The notes under the pieces were generated by a model. The model had not been told where the DNA came from. It was given only the letters and a program-made list of their open reading frames with translations, and searched no databases. Shown here one piece after another: positions 8,438 to 18,168 of a stretch of DNA of 64,000 nt. The position numbers were made by a program, and so were the translations under genes. The stretch is from positions 2,170,001 to 2,234,000 of the forward strand of contig CP181261.1 in NCBI GenBank assembly GCA_047833665.1, read 5' to 3'. This DNA is from Caproicibacter sp047833665 (GTDB taxonomy: Bacteria; Bacillota; Clostridia; Oscillospirales; Acutalibacteraceae). Every line of letters begins with the position of its first letter. Position 1 is the stretch's first letter.

Positions 8438-9562
8438 TTAATCAAAAATTTCGGAAGCTTTTTTCAAAACTTCAATGATCGGAAGGTGCTGAGGACATAC
8501 ATTTTCACACTGGCCGCATTGCACACAAGTTCCCGCCCTGTGTCCATCGGAAGTAATTCGATTGTAATCTTTATGAGGAACCTCATTATCACCATATGTA
8601 AGTACTGTATTATATTGCCGTATAATATCCGGAATTTTGATACCTTTAGGGCAGCCATCCACACAATAGCGACATGCAGTGCACCCAACTGTAGCAACAC
8701 TGTGCATTTGTTTTGTAACCTGCTCTAAACACGCCCGCTCTTCCGGAGTAAAAGGCTTTAAATTCTTAAATGTATCAATATTATCCTTCATTTGATCTTC
8801 GGTAGACATTCCACTTAAAACAACCATAACTCCTTCAAGGGTGGCAGCAAAACGCAATGCCCAAGACGCAATGGATTTTTCGGGAGTAATGGCTTTCATC
8901 TTTTTCTCAAGATCCTCACGCAACGATGCAAGAAGACCGCCTTTCACTGGTTCCATAACAATGATGGATTTACCATGCTTTCGAGCAATTTCATAGCATT
9001 TGCGGGAGTTAACCGTTTCGTTATCCCAATCAAAATAGTTAATTTGAAGCTGAACGAATTCTACTTCCGGATGCTCAGTCAACAGTTTATCCAGCAGCTC
9101 CGGCTTATCATGAAACGAAAAACCAAAGTGGCGAATCAGCCCTTTTTTCTTCATTTCCTGCGCCCATTCCCAACAGTGAAATCCATCATAGTTGCGAAGA
9201 TGCCCGGATTCCACGCTGTGCAGCAGATAGAAATCGAAATATCCTGCCCCTGTGCGCTCTAATTGTTCATCAAAAACCTTCTGAACATCACTTTCTGACT
9301 TGAGCACCCATGCAGGAAGCTTGTCCGCAATGGTAAAACTTTCCCGCGGATAGCGCTTTACTACGGCTTCTTTAAAGGCGCTTTCCGACGTACCGCTATG
9401 ATACACATAAGCAGTATCAAAATAGTTGAAACCATTCGCCATATAGGCATCAACCATGCTGTTTAATCTTTCTTTATCTATTGCACCGTCTTTTTCCGGA
9501 AGACGCATCAATCCAAAACCCAATTTACAAATATTTTTATTTTGTAAATTCTGTTTTTCCAT
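8438..9562 (-). CDS. Aldo/keto reductase with C-terminal 4Fe-4S ferredoxin domain
   Basis: 374 residues from the ATG at 9562, preceded by AAAGGAATGGTGAC; an upstream in-frame ATG at 9628 lacks such a site. The N-terminal TIM-barrel has the family residues: FDTAYVYHSG (Asp and Tyr), the lysine of ADKLP, and the histidine of LLHSVESG. The C-terminus carries two cysteine clusters, CTACRYCVDGCPKG and CVQCGQCENVCP, enough for two 4Fe-4S centres. Proteins of this fused type are common in anaerobes as predicted oxidoreductases, with ferredoxin-linked rather than purely NADPH-linked electron transfer suspected. Substrate unknown. It stands alone, with no operon partners. Confidence 0.9.
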   Translation of the reverse strand: MEKQNLQNKNICKLGFGLMRLPEKDGAIDKERLNSMVDAYMANGFNYFDTAYVYHSGTSESAFKEAVVKRYPRESFTIADKLPAWVLKSESDVQKVFDEQLERTGAGYFDFYLLHSVESGHLRNYDGFHCWEWAQEMKKKGLIRHFGFSFHDKPELLDKLLTEHPEVEFVQLQINYFDWDNETVNSRKCYEIARKHGKSIIVMEPVKGGLLASLREDLEKKMKAITPEKSIASWALRFAATLEGVMVVLSGMSTEDQMKDNIDTFKNLKPFTPEERACLEQVTKQMHSVATVGCTACRYCVDGCPKGIKIPDIIRQYNTVLTYGDNEVPHKDYNRITSDGHRAGTCVQCGQCENVCPQHLPIIEVLKKASEIFD

Positions 9563-10164
9563 GTCACCATTCCTTTGCAAATTATTTAGCGAATGTGTCA
9601 TTAAGATGAAGAAGAAATATCCGAACACACGTTGCTTATTGTGAGGATCCCATAGGACATAAATTACTAAACCGATTAGACCCCATCATACAGTGTCTCA
9701 TGACAAAAAGATTGCAGAATTCATCGACTTTGCGGCAACTGTTATCTCCATTGCGTTTTACATTTCTTTTATGTGTTTTTTAAATTCCGATGAACAGGGA
9801 ATGGGCTGTATACCTTTCTTTTCTGTTGCGTAACTACATGTTGCAATTACCTCCACACATAAAATTTTAGTGTTTTTCTGACAAGGTGTATCAAATTTTT
9901 TATGATAATGTAAGTATAAACCTTGATGTCAACCTTAAGTCAATAGGTATCGGTAAATTTCATTTTTTTGTAAATACATGTTTAAATGATTCCCATTCCA
10001 CAAGCCTTTTCCAAAGCCACAGTACTTTGATCTTCTAAGGAAAACATCCTAATTTTTATTTATCATATCTTCTAAGGAAAACATCCTAATTTTTATTTAT
10101 CATAAATGCCTAAAAATACTTGACATGACTTGCAAAAAAACAATAGAATGATTGCAATACAAAT
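9563..10164. other. Intergenic stretch without recognisable gene; contains a tandem repeat
   Basis: AT-rich DNA upstream of the reductase. No credible coding frame was seen. The only structure is two exact 37-base tandem units at 10030-10103, listed separately. Confidence 0.6.
10030..10103. repeat. Two tandem 37-bp units
   Basis: The unit beginning ATCTTCTAAGGAAAACATCC occurs at 10030-10066 and again, exactly, at 10067-10103. Likely replication slippage; each unit contains the small inverted repeat AGGA...TCCT. Confidence 0.85.
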
Positions 10165-10368
10165 AGTGTCAAGAGGCGTTCGCAATTTGGGAACTCCGAA
10201 AAATGAATGAGGCTGCGCATAACAGGCAATATTCCGACTACGCTGGTTCTGCGGGGGATTTCCTTGTTTAGCCGTTCTAAAGCATATTGGTTGAGGAGAT
10301 TTTGCGAACATCGAGTTTCGGATATGAAATTACAAACTTTATTGTACTCCATCATTTCCCTTGACAGT
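10165..10368. mobile_element. Miniature (204 bp) derivative of the IS256-type element
   Basis: Starts AGTGTCAAGAGG and ends CCTTGACAGT. The left end matches the element's transposase C-terminal region and the right 45 bases match its right end, with everything between deleted. It has both termini and no transposase gene, so it could have been moved by an intact copy. From 10369 to 10635 no gene or signal is recognised. Confidence 0.75.
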
Positions 10369-10635
10369 TGTCTTGCTTTAAGAGCAATAAGCGAAAAGAT
10401 GCCGCAAGGAGAAACACAGAAACGCATCTCCCGCAACATCTTTACGCAATAACAATAAAATTCCTGTTGCAACAAGTATGGAAAACTTACGAAACAAGAT
10501 CCGTATTCTTGTATATAACGGTGTTGATTCAACCACACATATCGCAGTTCTTAATAATTTGCCACCTACTATCATGATGGATGATAAACTGTTATTTTTC
10601 AGTATCGATTTTCCTCAGATTCTGTGCCTTTCACC

Positions 10636-11616
10636 CTAATATTTCATGGAGCTTTTATGCTGTGAAAAACCGGCTGTATGAGTACGTTCATTGGGAAATG
10701 AATTTGAAAGGACAGTGATTTTTCCTGTAAAAGCATCCATTTCCACTTCCGCTCCAAGAGGAAGGGAAAGGCTCGGCAGGCTGTGCCCGCATGCAAGGTT
10801 AGTAAGAATCGGCTTGCCTTCCGAAACAAGGAGTTCCTCAAAAACTTGTGAAAGCGTCAGCGAGCGACTAGGATTTTCCGCAGTGCAGTTTGTCCAGTAC
10901 CCGAGCAGCACACCGGCGCAGTCACGAAATTTACCGGCATTTTTCAGCTGCGTCAGCATTCGGTCAATTCGGTACGGCTCTTCATCAACATCTTCAAGAA
11001 ATAAAATCTTTCCTTTGGTATCAATCTCATACGGTGTTCCGATGGACGATGCCACCAATGAAAGATTTCCACCTGTTAAAATTCCGCGAGCCCTGCCGCG
11101 TGTGAGCGTTTTCAGCGGCATTCCTTCCGGATTTTTCAGTTCGCCGTAAAATGTTCCTGCCAGAACATTTCGGTAGGAATTTGCCGTATATTCGTCCACT
11201 CCCTGATAGAATTCGGTCGATGCCATCGGCGTGTGGAATGTAACGAAACCACAACGCTGATTTATCATGATGTGCAGGGCGGTAATATCACTGTAACCAC
11301 AGAAAAATTTCGGATTGGCCGCAATCAGGTTAAAATCAATCAAATTCATCAGACGCTGCGCACCGTATCCCCCACGAATGCACAAAACACCCTCAATGGA
11401 AGAATCCGCAAAAGCCCTGTTGATATCTTCCGCGCGCAGTCTGTCATTTCCCGCAAAATAACCGTGGACGGCATGGCAGCTGTCAAAAACGACCGGCTGA
11501 AAACCCATTTTTTCTACAGATGCCACTGCGAGGGGAAGCCTTTCTTTCGGAACCGGACCGGAAGGAGCCACCAGTGCAACCTTTGCGCCTTGATGCGGCG
11601 GCTTGGGAACAAACAT
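10636..11616 (-). CDS. LD-carboxypeptidase (peptidase family S66)
   Basis: 326 residues from the ATG at 11616, which has GGGGGTATTGAT before it; a longer frame reaches 11661. Family S66 enzymes remove the terminal D-alanine from L,D-linked muropeptides in the cytoplasm. Catalytic features: nucleophile Ser109 in FCGYSDIT, the glutamate in LFLEDVDEEPYRIDR, and the histidine in ACGHSLPS. Last gene of the long operon that starts with the oligopeptide-binding protein at 23134. Its presence, as with B. subtilis ykfA beside dpp genes, is a main reason to read the operon as muropeptide catabolism. No clear terminator was found after it. Confidence 0.9.
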   Translation of the reverse strand: MFVPKPPHQGAKVALVAPSGPVPKERLPLAVASVEKMGFQPVVFDSCHAVHGYFAGNDRLRAEDINRAFADSSIEGVLCIRGGYGAQRLMNLIDFNLIAANPKFFCGYSDITALHIMINQRCGFVTFHTPMASTEFYQGVDEYTANSYRNVLAGTFYGELKNPEGMPLKTLTRGRARGILTGGNLSLVASSIGTPYEIDTKGKILFLEDVDEEPYRIDRMLTQLKNAGKFRDCAGVLLGYWTNCTAENPSRSLTLSQVFEELLVSEGKPILTNLACGHSLPSLSLPLGAEVEMDAFTGKITVLSNSFPNERTHTAGFSQHKSSMKY

Positions 11617-11673
11617 ATCAATACCCCCATGTGATACTGCAAGAAGTTTCCCACTTAGCAATGGGAAACTGTT

Positions 11674-12600
11674 TTAGTCAAGATTTTCTGTAAAAAAACG
11701 ATATGCGTTTGCGTAAAAAATCGAATCTGTAATCTCTCTGCCGAATTCCCCGCTTAGCGCATCGTACAAGCTGTCCATATCTTCAAGGCCTCGGATCCCT
11801 TCCACAAGTTTGCATCCGTCAAAATCCGAACCTATGGCAACCACTTTTTCTCCGCCAAGATTCAGAAAATGTTCGATATGTCTGAAAATATCGTCCAAAG
11901 TCGCGTGTTCCTGCGAAAGAAATTTTTCAAAAAGATTCATTCCCACAAGGCCGCCAACCTGAACAATTTCGCGGAACTGGTCATCGGTTAGATTGCGTTC
12001 ACAATCGCAAAGGGCGCGGGAATCGGAATGCGTGGCGATAAACGGCTTTTTTGCATGACGTGCAACATCCCAAAATCCCTGCTCAGACAGGTGGGACACA
12101 TCGACAATGACATTGAGCCGATTCATCTCGCGAACAAGGTCAAGCCCGAACGGAGTCAGCCCTCCCGCGTCCTGCACCTTGCAGCCGTCGCCTGTTTCGC
12201 ATCTGCCGTTCCACGTCAGCGTAATCAGGCGAACTCCGATCTTCCATGCATCGTAAAGATGTTCCATCTTACCGGCCAGAGCAGCCGCACCCTCTATGGA
12301 AAGCAGCGCAATCTCTTTAGAGTCCTTTGCCGCTTTTTCAATCTCACCTGACGTGCGGCAGAACGTGACAGTGTCTGCATTTTTCGCCATTTCTTCGTTG
12401 AAAAAATTTGCAACATCGCTAAAATAGCGAAATGCTTCCTCTCCCCGCTGTTCATCTTTCAGCCAGATTGCGAAAATCTGTGCCCAATTTTCATATTTAC
12501 GTCCTTTTTCAAGGCTGACGTTCAGCTTGTTAGACTTCAAACTCAAATGTTTTTCATAGCATTTGGTTATTGTATCACAATGCAGGTCGAAATATTTCAA
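11674..12600 (-). CDS. Membrane-dipeptidase-type zinc dipeptidase (M19 family)
   Basis: About 308 residues if it starts at the TTG at 12600, which follows GGAAGGTGGGG at good spacing; an ATG at 12639 would add 13 residues without a site. Features of the M19 amidohydrolase fold: the metal-binding HCD near the N-terminus (YFDLHCDT), the bridging glutamate in SIEGAAAL, VDVSHLS, and the ATHSDSRALC metal/active-site segment, ending with IGSDFDG. M19 enzymes hydrolyse dipeptides, often with a D-residue at the C-terminus, which suits L-Ala-D-Glu or similar wall-derived dipeptides. Gap of 88 bases from the gene before. Confidence 0.88.
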   Translation of the reverse strand: MKYFDLHCDTITKCYEKHLSLKSNKLNVSLEKGRKYENWAQIFAIWLKDEQRGEEAFRYFSDVANFFNEEMAKNADTVTFCRTSGEIEKAAKDSKEIALLSIEGAAALAGKMEHLYDAWKIGVRLITLTWNGRCETGDGCKVQDAGGLTPFGLDLVREMNRLNVIVDVSHLSEQGFWDVARHAKKPFIATHSDSRALCDCERNLTDDQFREIVQVGGLVGMNLFEKFLSQEHATLDDIFRHIEHFLNLGGEKVVAIGSDFDGCKLVEGIRGLEDMDSLYDALSGEFGREITDSIFYANAYRFFTENLD

Positions 12601-12688
12601 TTTATCCCCACCTTCCGCCTTTCTATGTTCACATTCCAAAAATTCGGTTTCTTAGAGAAAAGAACTGCCGACACAGCCTCAATCCTAT

Positions 12689-14053
12689 TTACGGATTATC
12701 GGAAAAACGCAGTGCGCGGCCAAGCCGACCGTTGACAATATCATTATTTTGTACGGCGATTTCACCTGCGACAAGCACATAATCTATTCCGACGGGCGGC
12801 GTTGCAGGGGCACTGTATGTTGCCATATCCGCAACTTCATTCGGGTCAAAAATGACGATATCCGCATCCGCGCCCGCACTCAGTCTTCCCTTGTTGTTTA
12901 ATCCGAACCGCTGTGCCGGAACAGAAGACATTTTCGCAATCGCCCCGTCCATGCTGATTTTTCCCGAGCGCACATACTCTTTGAGAAAACGCGGAAAGGC
13001 TCCCGCTGCGCGCGGATGTCCTTGCCCATTGTGCACAAAGCCGTCCGTCACTAGGACGGTATTGGGGTGAAGAAGCGCCATCTGCACTTCTTCCGGTTTC
13101 ATCACATGGCAAACCGTAATGGTTTCGGGGGCATTGTTTCTCAAAATGTGGAACATCTGCTCGGTGCAGCGCATACCTTTCCATTCTCCGTCACACAGCT
13201 CGATGCTCCCATAATCCGTATCATAGCGTTCCAGCCAGCCATCGTCATAAGTGGTTTCGCCGATTTCCGTACTGAACGCGTCATAAGGGTAGCAATCCAG
13301 ACCGATATTGCCGCCGTTCAAAACGTATTGGTCTAAAAGGGTCAACGTTTCCTTCATCTGTCCGAAACCCGCCATGCTGCCAATGTGGGAAATTTCGGCC
13401 TGTACGCCAATCCGCAACGCTGCTTCGGCAACTTCACGCGCCGCGTCCACCGCCCCGTCGGCATCTTCGCGGATATGTACTGAAATCGGTTTGCCTTTTT
13501 GCTGACAGAGTGAACAGACCTGTCGGAATTCCTCCTGCGTGGTTCCGGGCGTATATTTCAGCCCAAATGAAACGCCAACACAGCCCGCGTCCAGTTCCCT
13601 TTCCAGATTGGCAAGCATCTTTTTTTGGGTGACATCGTCAATCGGCGCGTATTTGTCCGCACCGCCGGCCCGCACGCGCGCATCGGTGTGACCGACAAAG
13701 AGACCAAGATTGAGCGGAATCCCTATTTCATCCACCATGCGCAAATATTCAGCCGGAGAATCGACGGCGTTGTTTCCGCAGTTGCCGCCCAGAGCGGAAG
13801 TCACTCCCATCCGCAGCAAAGAGCAGAAGATGCTTTCATCCAATGTACCGTCCGCGTTTTTCACACCTTCATGCATATGGATATCAATAAATCCGGGAGA
13901 AACAATCTTTCCTTCGGCATGAATCACACGGTCGGCATCCGGCATTTCTTCGGTGCAGCATGCGATTTTTCCGCCGTCTAGGAGCAAATTGAGTTTCGCA
14001 TGCACATGGCTCAGCGGATCAATCAGCGTACCGCCTGCAATCAGAGTTTTCAC
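12689..14053 (-). CDS. D-aminoacylase-type amidohydrolase
   Basis: 454 residues. N-terminal beta sandwich and barrel of the amidohydrolase superfamily: GFIDIHMHEG (HxH metal site) at about residues 54-63, the cysteine/lysine region GVSFGLKYTPG, ISVHIRED and ISHIGSM with further histidines, and a conserved C-terminal SAGADADIVIFDP returning to the sandwich domain. Closest in plan to N-acyl-D-amino-acid deacylases (D-aminoacylase), which free D-amino acids from N-acyl forms; dihydroorotase-like or isoaspartyl-type activity cannot be excluded. The start overlaps the stop of the preceding beta-lactamase-like gene by 4 bases. It fits removal of D-amino acids from wall fragments. Confidence 0.8.
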   Translation of the reverse strand: MKTLIAGGTLIDPLSHVHAKLNLLLDGGKIACCTEEMPDADRVIHAEGKIVSPGFIDIHMHEGVKNADGTLDESIFCSLLRMGVTSALGGNCGNNAVDSPAEYLRMVDEIGIPLNLGLFVGHTDARVRAGGADKYAPIDDVTQKKMLANLERELDAGCVGVSFGLKYTPGTTQEEFRQVCSLCQQKGKPISVHIREDADGAVDAAREVAEAALRIGVQAEISHIGSMAGFGQMKETLTLLDQYVLNGGNIGLDCYPYDAFSTEIGETTYDDGWLERYDTDYGSIELCDGEWKGMRCTEQMFHILRNNAPETITVCHVMKPEEVQMALLHPNTVLVTDGFVHNGQGHPRAAGAFPRFLKEYVRSGKISMDGAIAKMSSVPAQRFGLNNKGRLSAGADADIVIFDPNEVADMATYSAPATPPVGIDYVLVAGEIAVQNNDIVNGRLGRALRFSDNP

Positions 14054-14817
14054 GATGTCACCTGCGTTTTGTAGAGATCTCTGGTCATCGTCTGGATAAC
14101 TGTTTCAAATTGCGGAACATCCGTTTCATTGGAGCAGAAACAGACAACAAACGGCTGCGGTGCGAACACGATTCCCACATCGTGCGTAATACCGTCGTCC
14201 TCGCCTGTTTTGTGGGCAATCTCCACTTGATCCTTAATATAGAACGGCATTTTTCCGTTCAGGCGCTGATTTTTTAAAATGCGAAGCATTTCTGCGGAGG
14301 CCTGCGGAGAAACCAGTTTTCCTGCGTACATTTGTTGAAGCAGAAACCCGATTTCTTTTGCACAAATATAATTTTCAATTCCCCGTGATGCCGCTTCTGA
14401 ATCGAACAGCAGGCGATTCAGCGCAGTGACTTTCAGGCCCAGTTCCCGCATCCGCGCGTTGATTTTTTCCATACCAATTCGGCGAATGAGAATGTTGGTC
14501 GCCGTGTTGTCGCTTAAAATAATCATAAGGGTATACAGGTCTTCCAATGTAACTTCTAACCCCGTGTGCATGTAATTCAGCGCCCCGCAGGACGGCAGCT
14601 TTTCTTCCTGCGAAATTCGGAATGTTTCGTCTTTACGCAGTTCTCCCCGCTCCAACAACGTAAAAATTTCAACCAGTACCGGAATTTTGATAACACTGGC
14701 TGCAACAAGGGGCAGATCCTCATGATATTCCAAGCTCTCCCCTGTTACCAGATTCTTATAATAAAAACCGATCTTTCCGGGACATTCAGATAATGGCTTT
14801 AAAATTTGGTCAGTCAT
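14050..14817 (-). CDS. Class A beta-lactamase-like serine hydrolase (first of two)
   Basis: 255 residues, no signal peptide, so cytoplasmic. It has the penicillin-binding fold motifs: SVIK (SxxK, near residue 42), SDN in LSDNTATN, and KTG in AHKTGEDDG. True class A beta-lactamases are exported and carry a glutamate in an omega loop; here the export signal is missing. Its place in a peptide-uptake operon suggests a D-aminopeptidase or D-Ala-peptide hydrolase acting on imported wall peptides. It resembles the second copy at 16421-17218 in length and motifs but is not a duplicate at sequence level. Four-base overlap with the downstream amidohydrolase. Confidence 0.85.
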   Translation of the reverse strand: MTDQILKPLSECPGKIGFYYKNLVTGESLEYHEDLPLVAASVIKIPVLVEIFTLLERGELRKDETFRISQEEKLPSCGALNYMHTGLEVTLEDLYTLMIILSDNTATNILIRRIGMEKINARMRELGLKVTALNRLLFDSEAASRGIENYICAKEIGFLLQQMYAGKLVSPQASAEMLRILKNQRLNGKMPFYIKDQVEIAHKTGEDDGITHDVGIVFAPQPFVVCFCSNETDVPQFETVIQTMTRDLYKTQVTS

Positions 14818-14840
14818 AATTCAGTCAAACACCTCTTACT

Positions 14841-15569
14841 TTACTTCCCACATAGCTTTACAAACATGTTGAAAACTTTCTGCATGATGGGGTCACCCGA
14901 AGATGCCATCAGTTCCGGATGCCACTGAATACCGAGAATGAGCGGCCCTTGTGTGCTCTCAATCTCCTCTATGATACCATCCTTTGCCACGGCGCCCGTT
15001 AAAAATCCGTCTGCAACTCTTTTGACCGCTTGATGGTGAAAGCTGTTTGTCATCACAGATTGCCCCAAAATCGGATAAAGAATACTGTTTTGACGGACCT
15101 CCACCGTATGGCTCGGGCAGGATGCCTCCGAGTCTTGATAATGATTCACGGTGCAGGTTTCTTCTCGGCGGATATCCTGATACAGTGTACCGCCGAAAGC
15201 AACATTAATGGCCTGAATTCCTCGGCAAATTCCGAATATCGGTTTGTTCTGCGTGTGCGCCGCCCTGATGGATACAAGGTCAAGCCGATCTCGTTCGGGG
15301 CTGAACGACCCCTGTCCCCAGCCGGGTTCTTCCCCATACAGCTGCGGCTGCAGGTCATTGCCGCCTGTCACCAGCAAACCATCCACTTTATTAACCATTT
15401 CTATAATCGTTTCATCGCTGTCCGCAGGGGGAAGAATCAGGGGCAGTCCTCCGGCATACAAAACAGACAGCACGTACGAATTATTAACCGACACAACCTT
15501 TTTGATTTTATTAAGGTTCGGGTCGCTGCTCTGCAGACTGGAAACAATCCCTATCACAGGTCTACTCAT
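14841..15569 (-). CDS. Class I glutamine-amidotransferase-like gamma-glutamyl hydrolase (peptidase C26)
   Basis: 242 residues. Has the catalytic cysteine in FGICRGIQAINVAFGGTLYQD and the His-Glu pair in IQWHPELM. This is the PuuD-type signature, in which gamma-glutamyl bonds are hydrolysed without a synthetase partner. In this operon, gamma-D-glutamyl bonds of peptidoglycan stem peptides or gamma-glutamyl dipeptides are plausible substrates. No polyamine (puu) genes are nearby. Starts 30 bases after the NlpC/P60 gene. Confidence 0.88.
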   Translation of the reverse strand: MSRPVIGIVSSLQSSDPNLNKIKKVVSVNNSYVLSVLYAGGLPLILPPADSDETIIEMVNKVDGLLVTGGNDLQPQLYGEEPGWGQGSFSPERDRLDLVSIRAAHTQNKPIFGICRGIQAINVAFGGTLYQDIRREETCTVNHYQDSEASCPSHTVEVRQNSILYPILGQSVMTNSFHHQAVKRVADGFLTGAVAKDGIIEEIESTQGPLILGIQWHPELMASSGDPIMQKVFNMFVKLCGK

Positions 15570-15599
15570 AACAAAATTCCTCCGGTTCTCATCATCCGC

Positions 15600-16424
15600 T
15601 TAAAAAATACTGCCGACACTCTCCAGCTTTTCAGGCAGGTCGGCGCGGTAGTCTTCCGCATCCGGGTCAAGGCTGTTGATGACAACCCCGTGGCAGTTGT
15701 TGCCTGCCGTAGAATGAATATACCGCTGATTGCCGAGATACATGGCAACATGACCGGGGAAGAACATTAAATCGCCCGGTTTGATATCCTTAAAATCAAT
15801 TGGATGCATACAAAATTGGGGCAGCATGTGTGCGTCTCGATGGATGATAATGCCGTTGAGCAGATACGCCATGGAGCAAAGCCCGCTGCAGTCAATTCCA
15901 AGCGGAGTTTTTCCGCCCCAGCGGTACTGAGTACCCAAATAACTCAGTGCGGTTTCGGTTAAAGCGCGGCGCAGTTTTGCCTCGTCTTCCTTGTTCCAAT
16001 CTGTTCGGTATTCGCCGAGAAATGCACCCCACGTCCAGCCTTCCCGGCCGTCGCACAGGCGCACTTTCTGCCAGCCTTCGCTTTCTTCATCAAGAGGACT
16101 AACCAAAGCGCCGCGCGTCAATTCCGCCACAAGGTTTCCCTGCACCTTGGGTACAGTTAAAATATCTGCATGCGCCTGCAAAACCACTTTTTTCGGGGCG
16201 GCATCCCACTGCCGAACAAGACTTTCCTCTCGGCACAGATGTTTTTCCAGCACCCAGCCTTCATACTGATAACCGGTGCGAATCAAACACCATTGGCCGT
16301 CCTGTTTTAAAATTTCAACTTTGTATCCGCACAGAGATTCGTCCGCAAGCTCCGATTTTTCAGACGCTTTTTGCATCATCGGTGCAATCATCGACCGAAC
16401 CAGCGCAAAATTCATTGTATTCAC
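15600..16424 (-). CDS. NlpC/P60 gamma-D-glutamyl-L-diamino acid endopeptidase, YkfC-like
   Basis: 274 residues with no signal peptide. Two SH3-like regions (about residues 25-70 and 80-135, the second ending EGWQKVRLCDGREGWTWG) precede an NlpC/P60 domain with the catalytic cysteine in GIDCSGLCSMAYLLNG and the histidine in FFPGHVAMYLG. The layout matches YkfC of Bacillus, which cuts gamma-D-Glu-L-Lys/DAP bonds of imported muropeptides once the N-terminal L-Ala is free. Its cytoplasmic location and operon place support the same job here. Four-base overlap with the upstream gene. Confidence 0.9.
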   Translation of the reverse strand: MNTMNFALVRSMIAPMMQKASEKSELADESLCGYKVEILKQDGQWCLIRTGYQYEGWVLEKHLCREESLVRQWDAAPKKVVLQAHADILTVPKVQGNLVAELTRGALVSPLDEESEGWQKVRLCDGREGWTWGAFLGEYRTDWNKEDEAKLRRALTETALSYLGTQYRWGGKTPLGIDCSGLCSMAYLLNGIIIHRDAHMLPQFCMHPIDFKDIKPGDLMFFPGHVAMYLGNQRYIHSTAGNNCHGVVINSLDPDAEDYRADLPEKLESVGSIF

Positions 16425-17218
16425 TCCCGCATATAATTGTAAACCACTTTCGAAATTCGGCCGATTGTCCGCGCCGCAACCGGATTTTCTTTTGTATCGT
16501 CCGCCGCGTCGGTCACAAAACAGCCAAAATAGTAGTCGCGTTTTGGAAGATAAAAAATGCCTGCGTCATGGCCAAGATAATCAAGCTCTCCCGTTTTATG
16601 TGCAAACACGGCGTCGCCCGCACATAGGTAGCGCAGTGCTTTGCTGTAATCCCGCTGGCGTTTTAAAATACTCAGCGCCAACTCGCACAGTTCAGGGGTT
16701 AGAACGGTTTTATGATACAGTCCCGCAAAGAGTTTCAGCTGCTCGAAAGCACTGGTGTAATTATTTCGGCCTGCCTTTATAGCTTCCCAATCCAGCATTT
16801 TCCTTTCAAGCAGAGTCTGCTTAAGCCCCAATGACGCACAGTACCTGTTGATCTCATCCATGCCCAACAAATTAATCAGCACATTCGTTGCGGTATTGTC
16901 GCTGTTAATCATCATCCATGTGATCAATTCTTGCAGAGAATACTCCGCCGCACCGAATTCAAACACTTTCGTATCGGGAAGTATCTCCTCGGCCGGTATA
17001 GGAATCGGCTGTCCAAGATGCAGTTTTCCCTTCTGAACCAGATGAAACGCTGTCATCATAACAGGTGTTTTAATGGTACTGGCGGAAACGACCCTTTTTT
17101 CCGACAAATGGGATAGGACCGTTTTTTCACTTGTGAAATCGTACACCAACAGAGAAACGGAGGCTCCCGAATTCTTTATTTCTTGTTCAATATCATGCCG
17201 TAACGCCGATTCATTCAT
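16421..17218 (-). CDS. Class A beta-lactamase-like serine hydrolase (second of two)
   Basis: 265 residues, no signal peptide. Motifs: STIK (SxxK) in VVSASTIKTPVM, SDN in NSDNTATN, and KTG in AHKTGELDY. It overlaps the ATP-binding gene before it and the NlpC/P60 gene after it by 4 bases each, so it is translationally coupled to both. Probably a cytoplasmic hydrolase of D-amino-acid-containing peptides rather than an antibiotic resistance enzyme. Confidence 0.85.
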   Translation of the reverse strand: MNESALRHDIEQEIKNSGASVSLLVYDFTSEKTVLSHLSEKRVVSASTIKTPVMMTAFHLVQKGKLHLGQPIPIPAEEILPDTKVFEFGAAEYSLQELITWMMINSDNTATNVLINLLGMDEINRYCASLGLKQTLLERKMLDWEAIKAGRNNYTSAFEQLKLFAGLYHKTVLTPELCELALSILKRQRDYSKALRYLCAGDAVFAHKTGELDYLGHDAGIFYLPKRDYYFGCFVTDAADDTKENPVAARTIGRISKVVYNYMRE

Positions 17219-18168
17219 ATTGATACACTCGATTGTAATAATTTTTGATAGTTCTTAATCTCCGATTCGCTGCCGCGGACAAAATGCCCCGGCTCTATTT
17301 CATACCAAAGTTTCGAGTCGGAGGATTCGTCTTCCTCCTCAGGATGATAGACAATCAACTCTTTCTTCTTTTCCCTAATCGGGTCCGGAATAGGAATCGC
17401 GGAGAGCAGCGCCCGTGTGTATGGGTGCAGCGGATGGGTGAAAAGCTGTTCTGTTTTAGCCAGTTCCACCAGTGAACCCCTGCGGATAACACCAATGCGG
17501 TCGGAAATATGGCGCACCACGGAAAGGTCGTGCGCGATGAACAAATAGGTTAGGCCGCGCTCTTTTTGAAGTTTAGCAAGCAAGTTCAGCACCTGCGCAC
17601 GAATTGAAACATCCAAAGCGCTAATCGGTTCGTCCGCAACAATAAATTCCGGCTCCATAATCAGCGCACGCGCAATTCCGATGCGCTGCCGCTGGCCGCC
17701 GGAAAATTCATGTGGAAAACGGCTTGCAAACTCCGGCAGAAGACCAACACTGAGCAACGCCTGCGCCACTTTCTCTTTGCGTTCGCTTTCGCTCAGACGC
17801 CTGCCGCAGTTGTACAGTCCTTCAGCAACAATGTATTCCACCTTGGCACGCTCATTTAAACTGGCCATGGGGTCCTGAAAAATCATCTGGATTTTCTTTG
17901 TCAGCTCAGCGTCCATTTCTTTTGAGATTTTTCCGCTGATTCTCTGCCCCTTAAAACGGATTTCCCCGCCGGAAACAGGGTTAACACGAATAATGGCACG
18001 CCCAATGGTCGTCTTGCCGGAACCGGATTCGCCGACAAGTCCAAAGGTCTCTCCCTTATAAATAGAAAAGCTAACATCCTTTACGGCAACAAATTTGTGT
18101 TTTCGTTCGCCAAAGGATATTTGCAAATTGTCAACTTCCAAAATAGGTTTTTTCGTTTCTTCAGGCAT
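17215..18168 (-). CDS. Oligopeptide ABC transporter ATP-binding protein, OppF/DppF type
   Basis: 317 residues. Walker A GLVGESGSGKTT near residue 36, Q-loop MIFQDPMASL, signature FSGGQRQRIGIARAL, Walker B EFIVADEPISALD, switch histidine in FIAHDLS. The C-terminal oligopeptide/dipeptide extension (LFTHPLHPYTRALLSAIPIPDP) marks it as an OppF-type subunit. It energises uptake together with the OppD subunit encoded just upstream (8-base overlap). Confidence 0.93.
   Translation of the reverse strand: MPEETKKPILEVDNLQISFGERKHKFVAVKDVSFSIYKGETFGLVGESGSGKTTIGRAIIRVNPVSGGEIRFKGQRISGKISKEMDAELTKKIQMIFQDPMASLNERAKVEYIVAEGLYNCGRRLSESERKEKVAQALLSVGLLPEFASRFPHEFSGGQRQRIGIARALIMEPEFIVADEPISALDVSIRAQVLNLLAKLQKERGLTYLFIAHDLSVVRHISDRIGVIRRGSLVELAKTEQLFTHPLHPYTRALLSAIPIPDPIREKKKELIVYHPEEEDESSDSKLWYEIEPGHFVRGSESEIKNYQKLLQSSVSI

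Noticed and set aside
10030..10103. Considered as the start of a CRISPR array
   Set aside because: Two directly adjoining identical units without spacers, and no cas genes; a simple tandem duplication. No CRISPR array was seen anywhere in the window.
14050..17218. The two class A beta-lactamase-like genes as antibiotic resistance genes
   Set aside because: No export signal, and they are embedded by overlaps in a peptide-uptake operon; SxxK, SDN and KTG motifs alone do not show lactamase activity.
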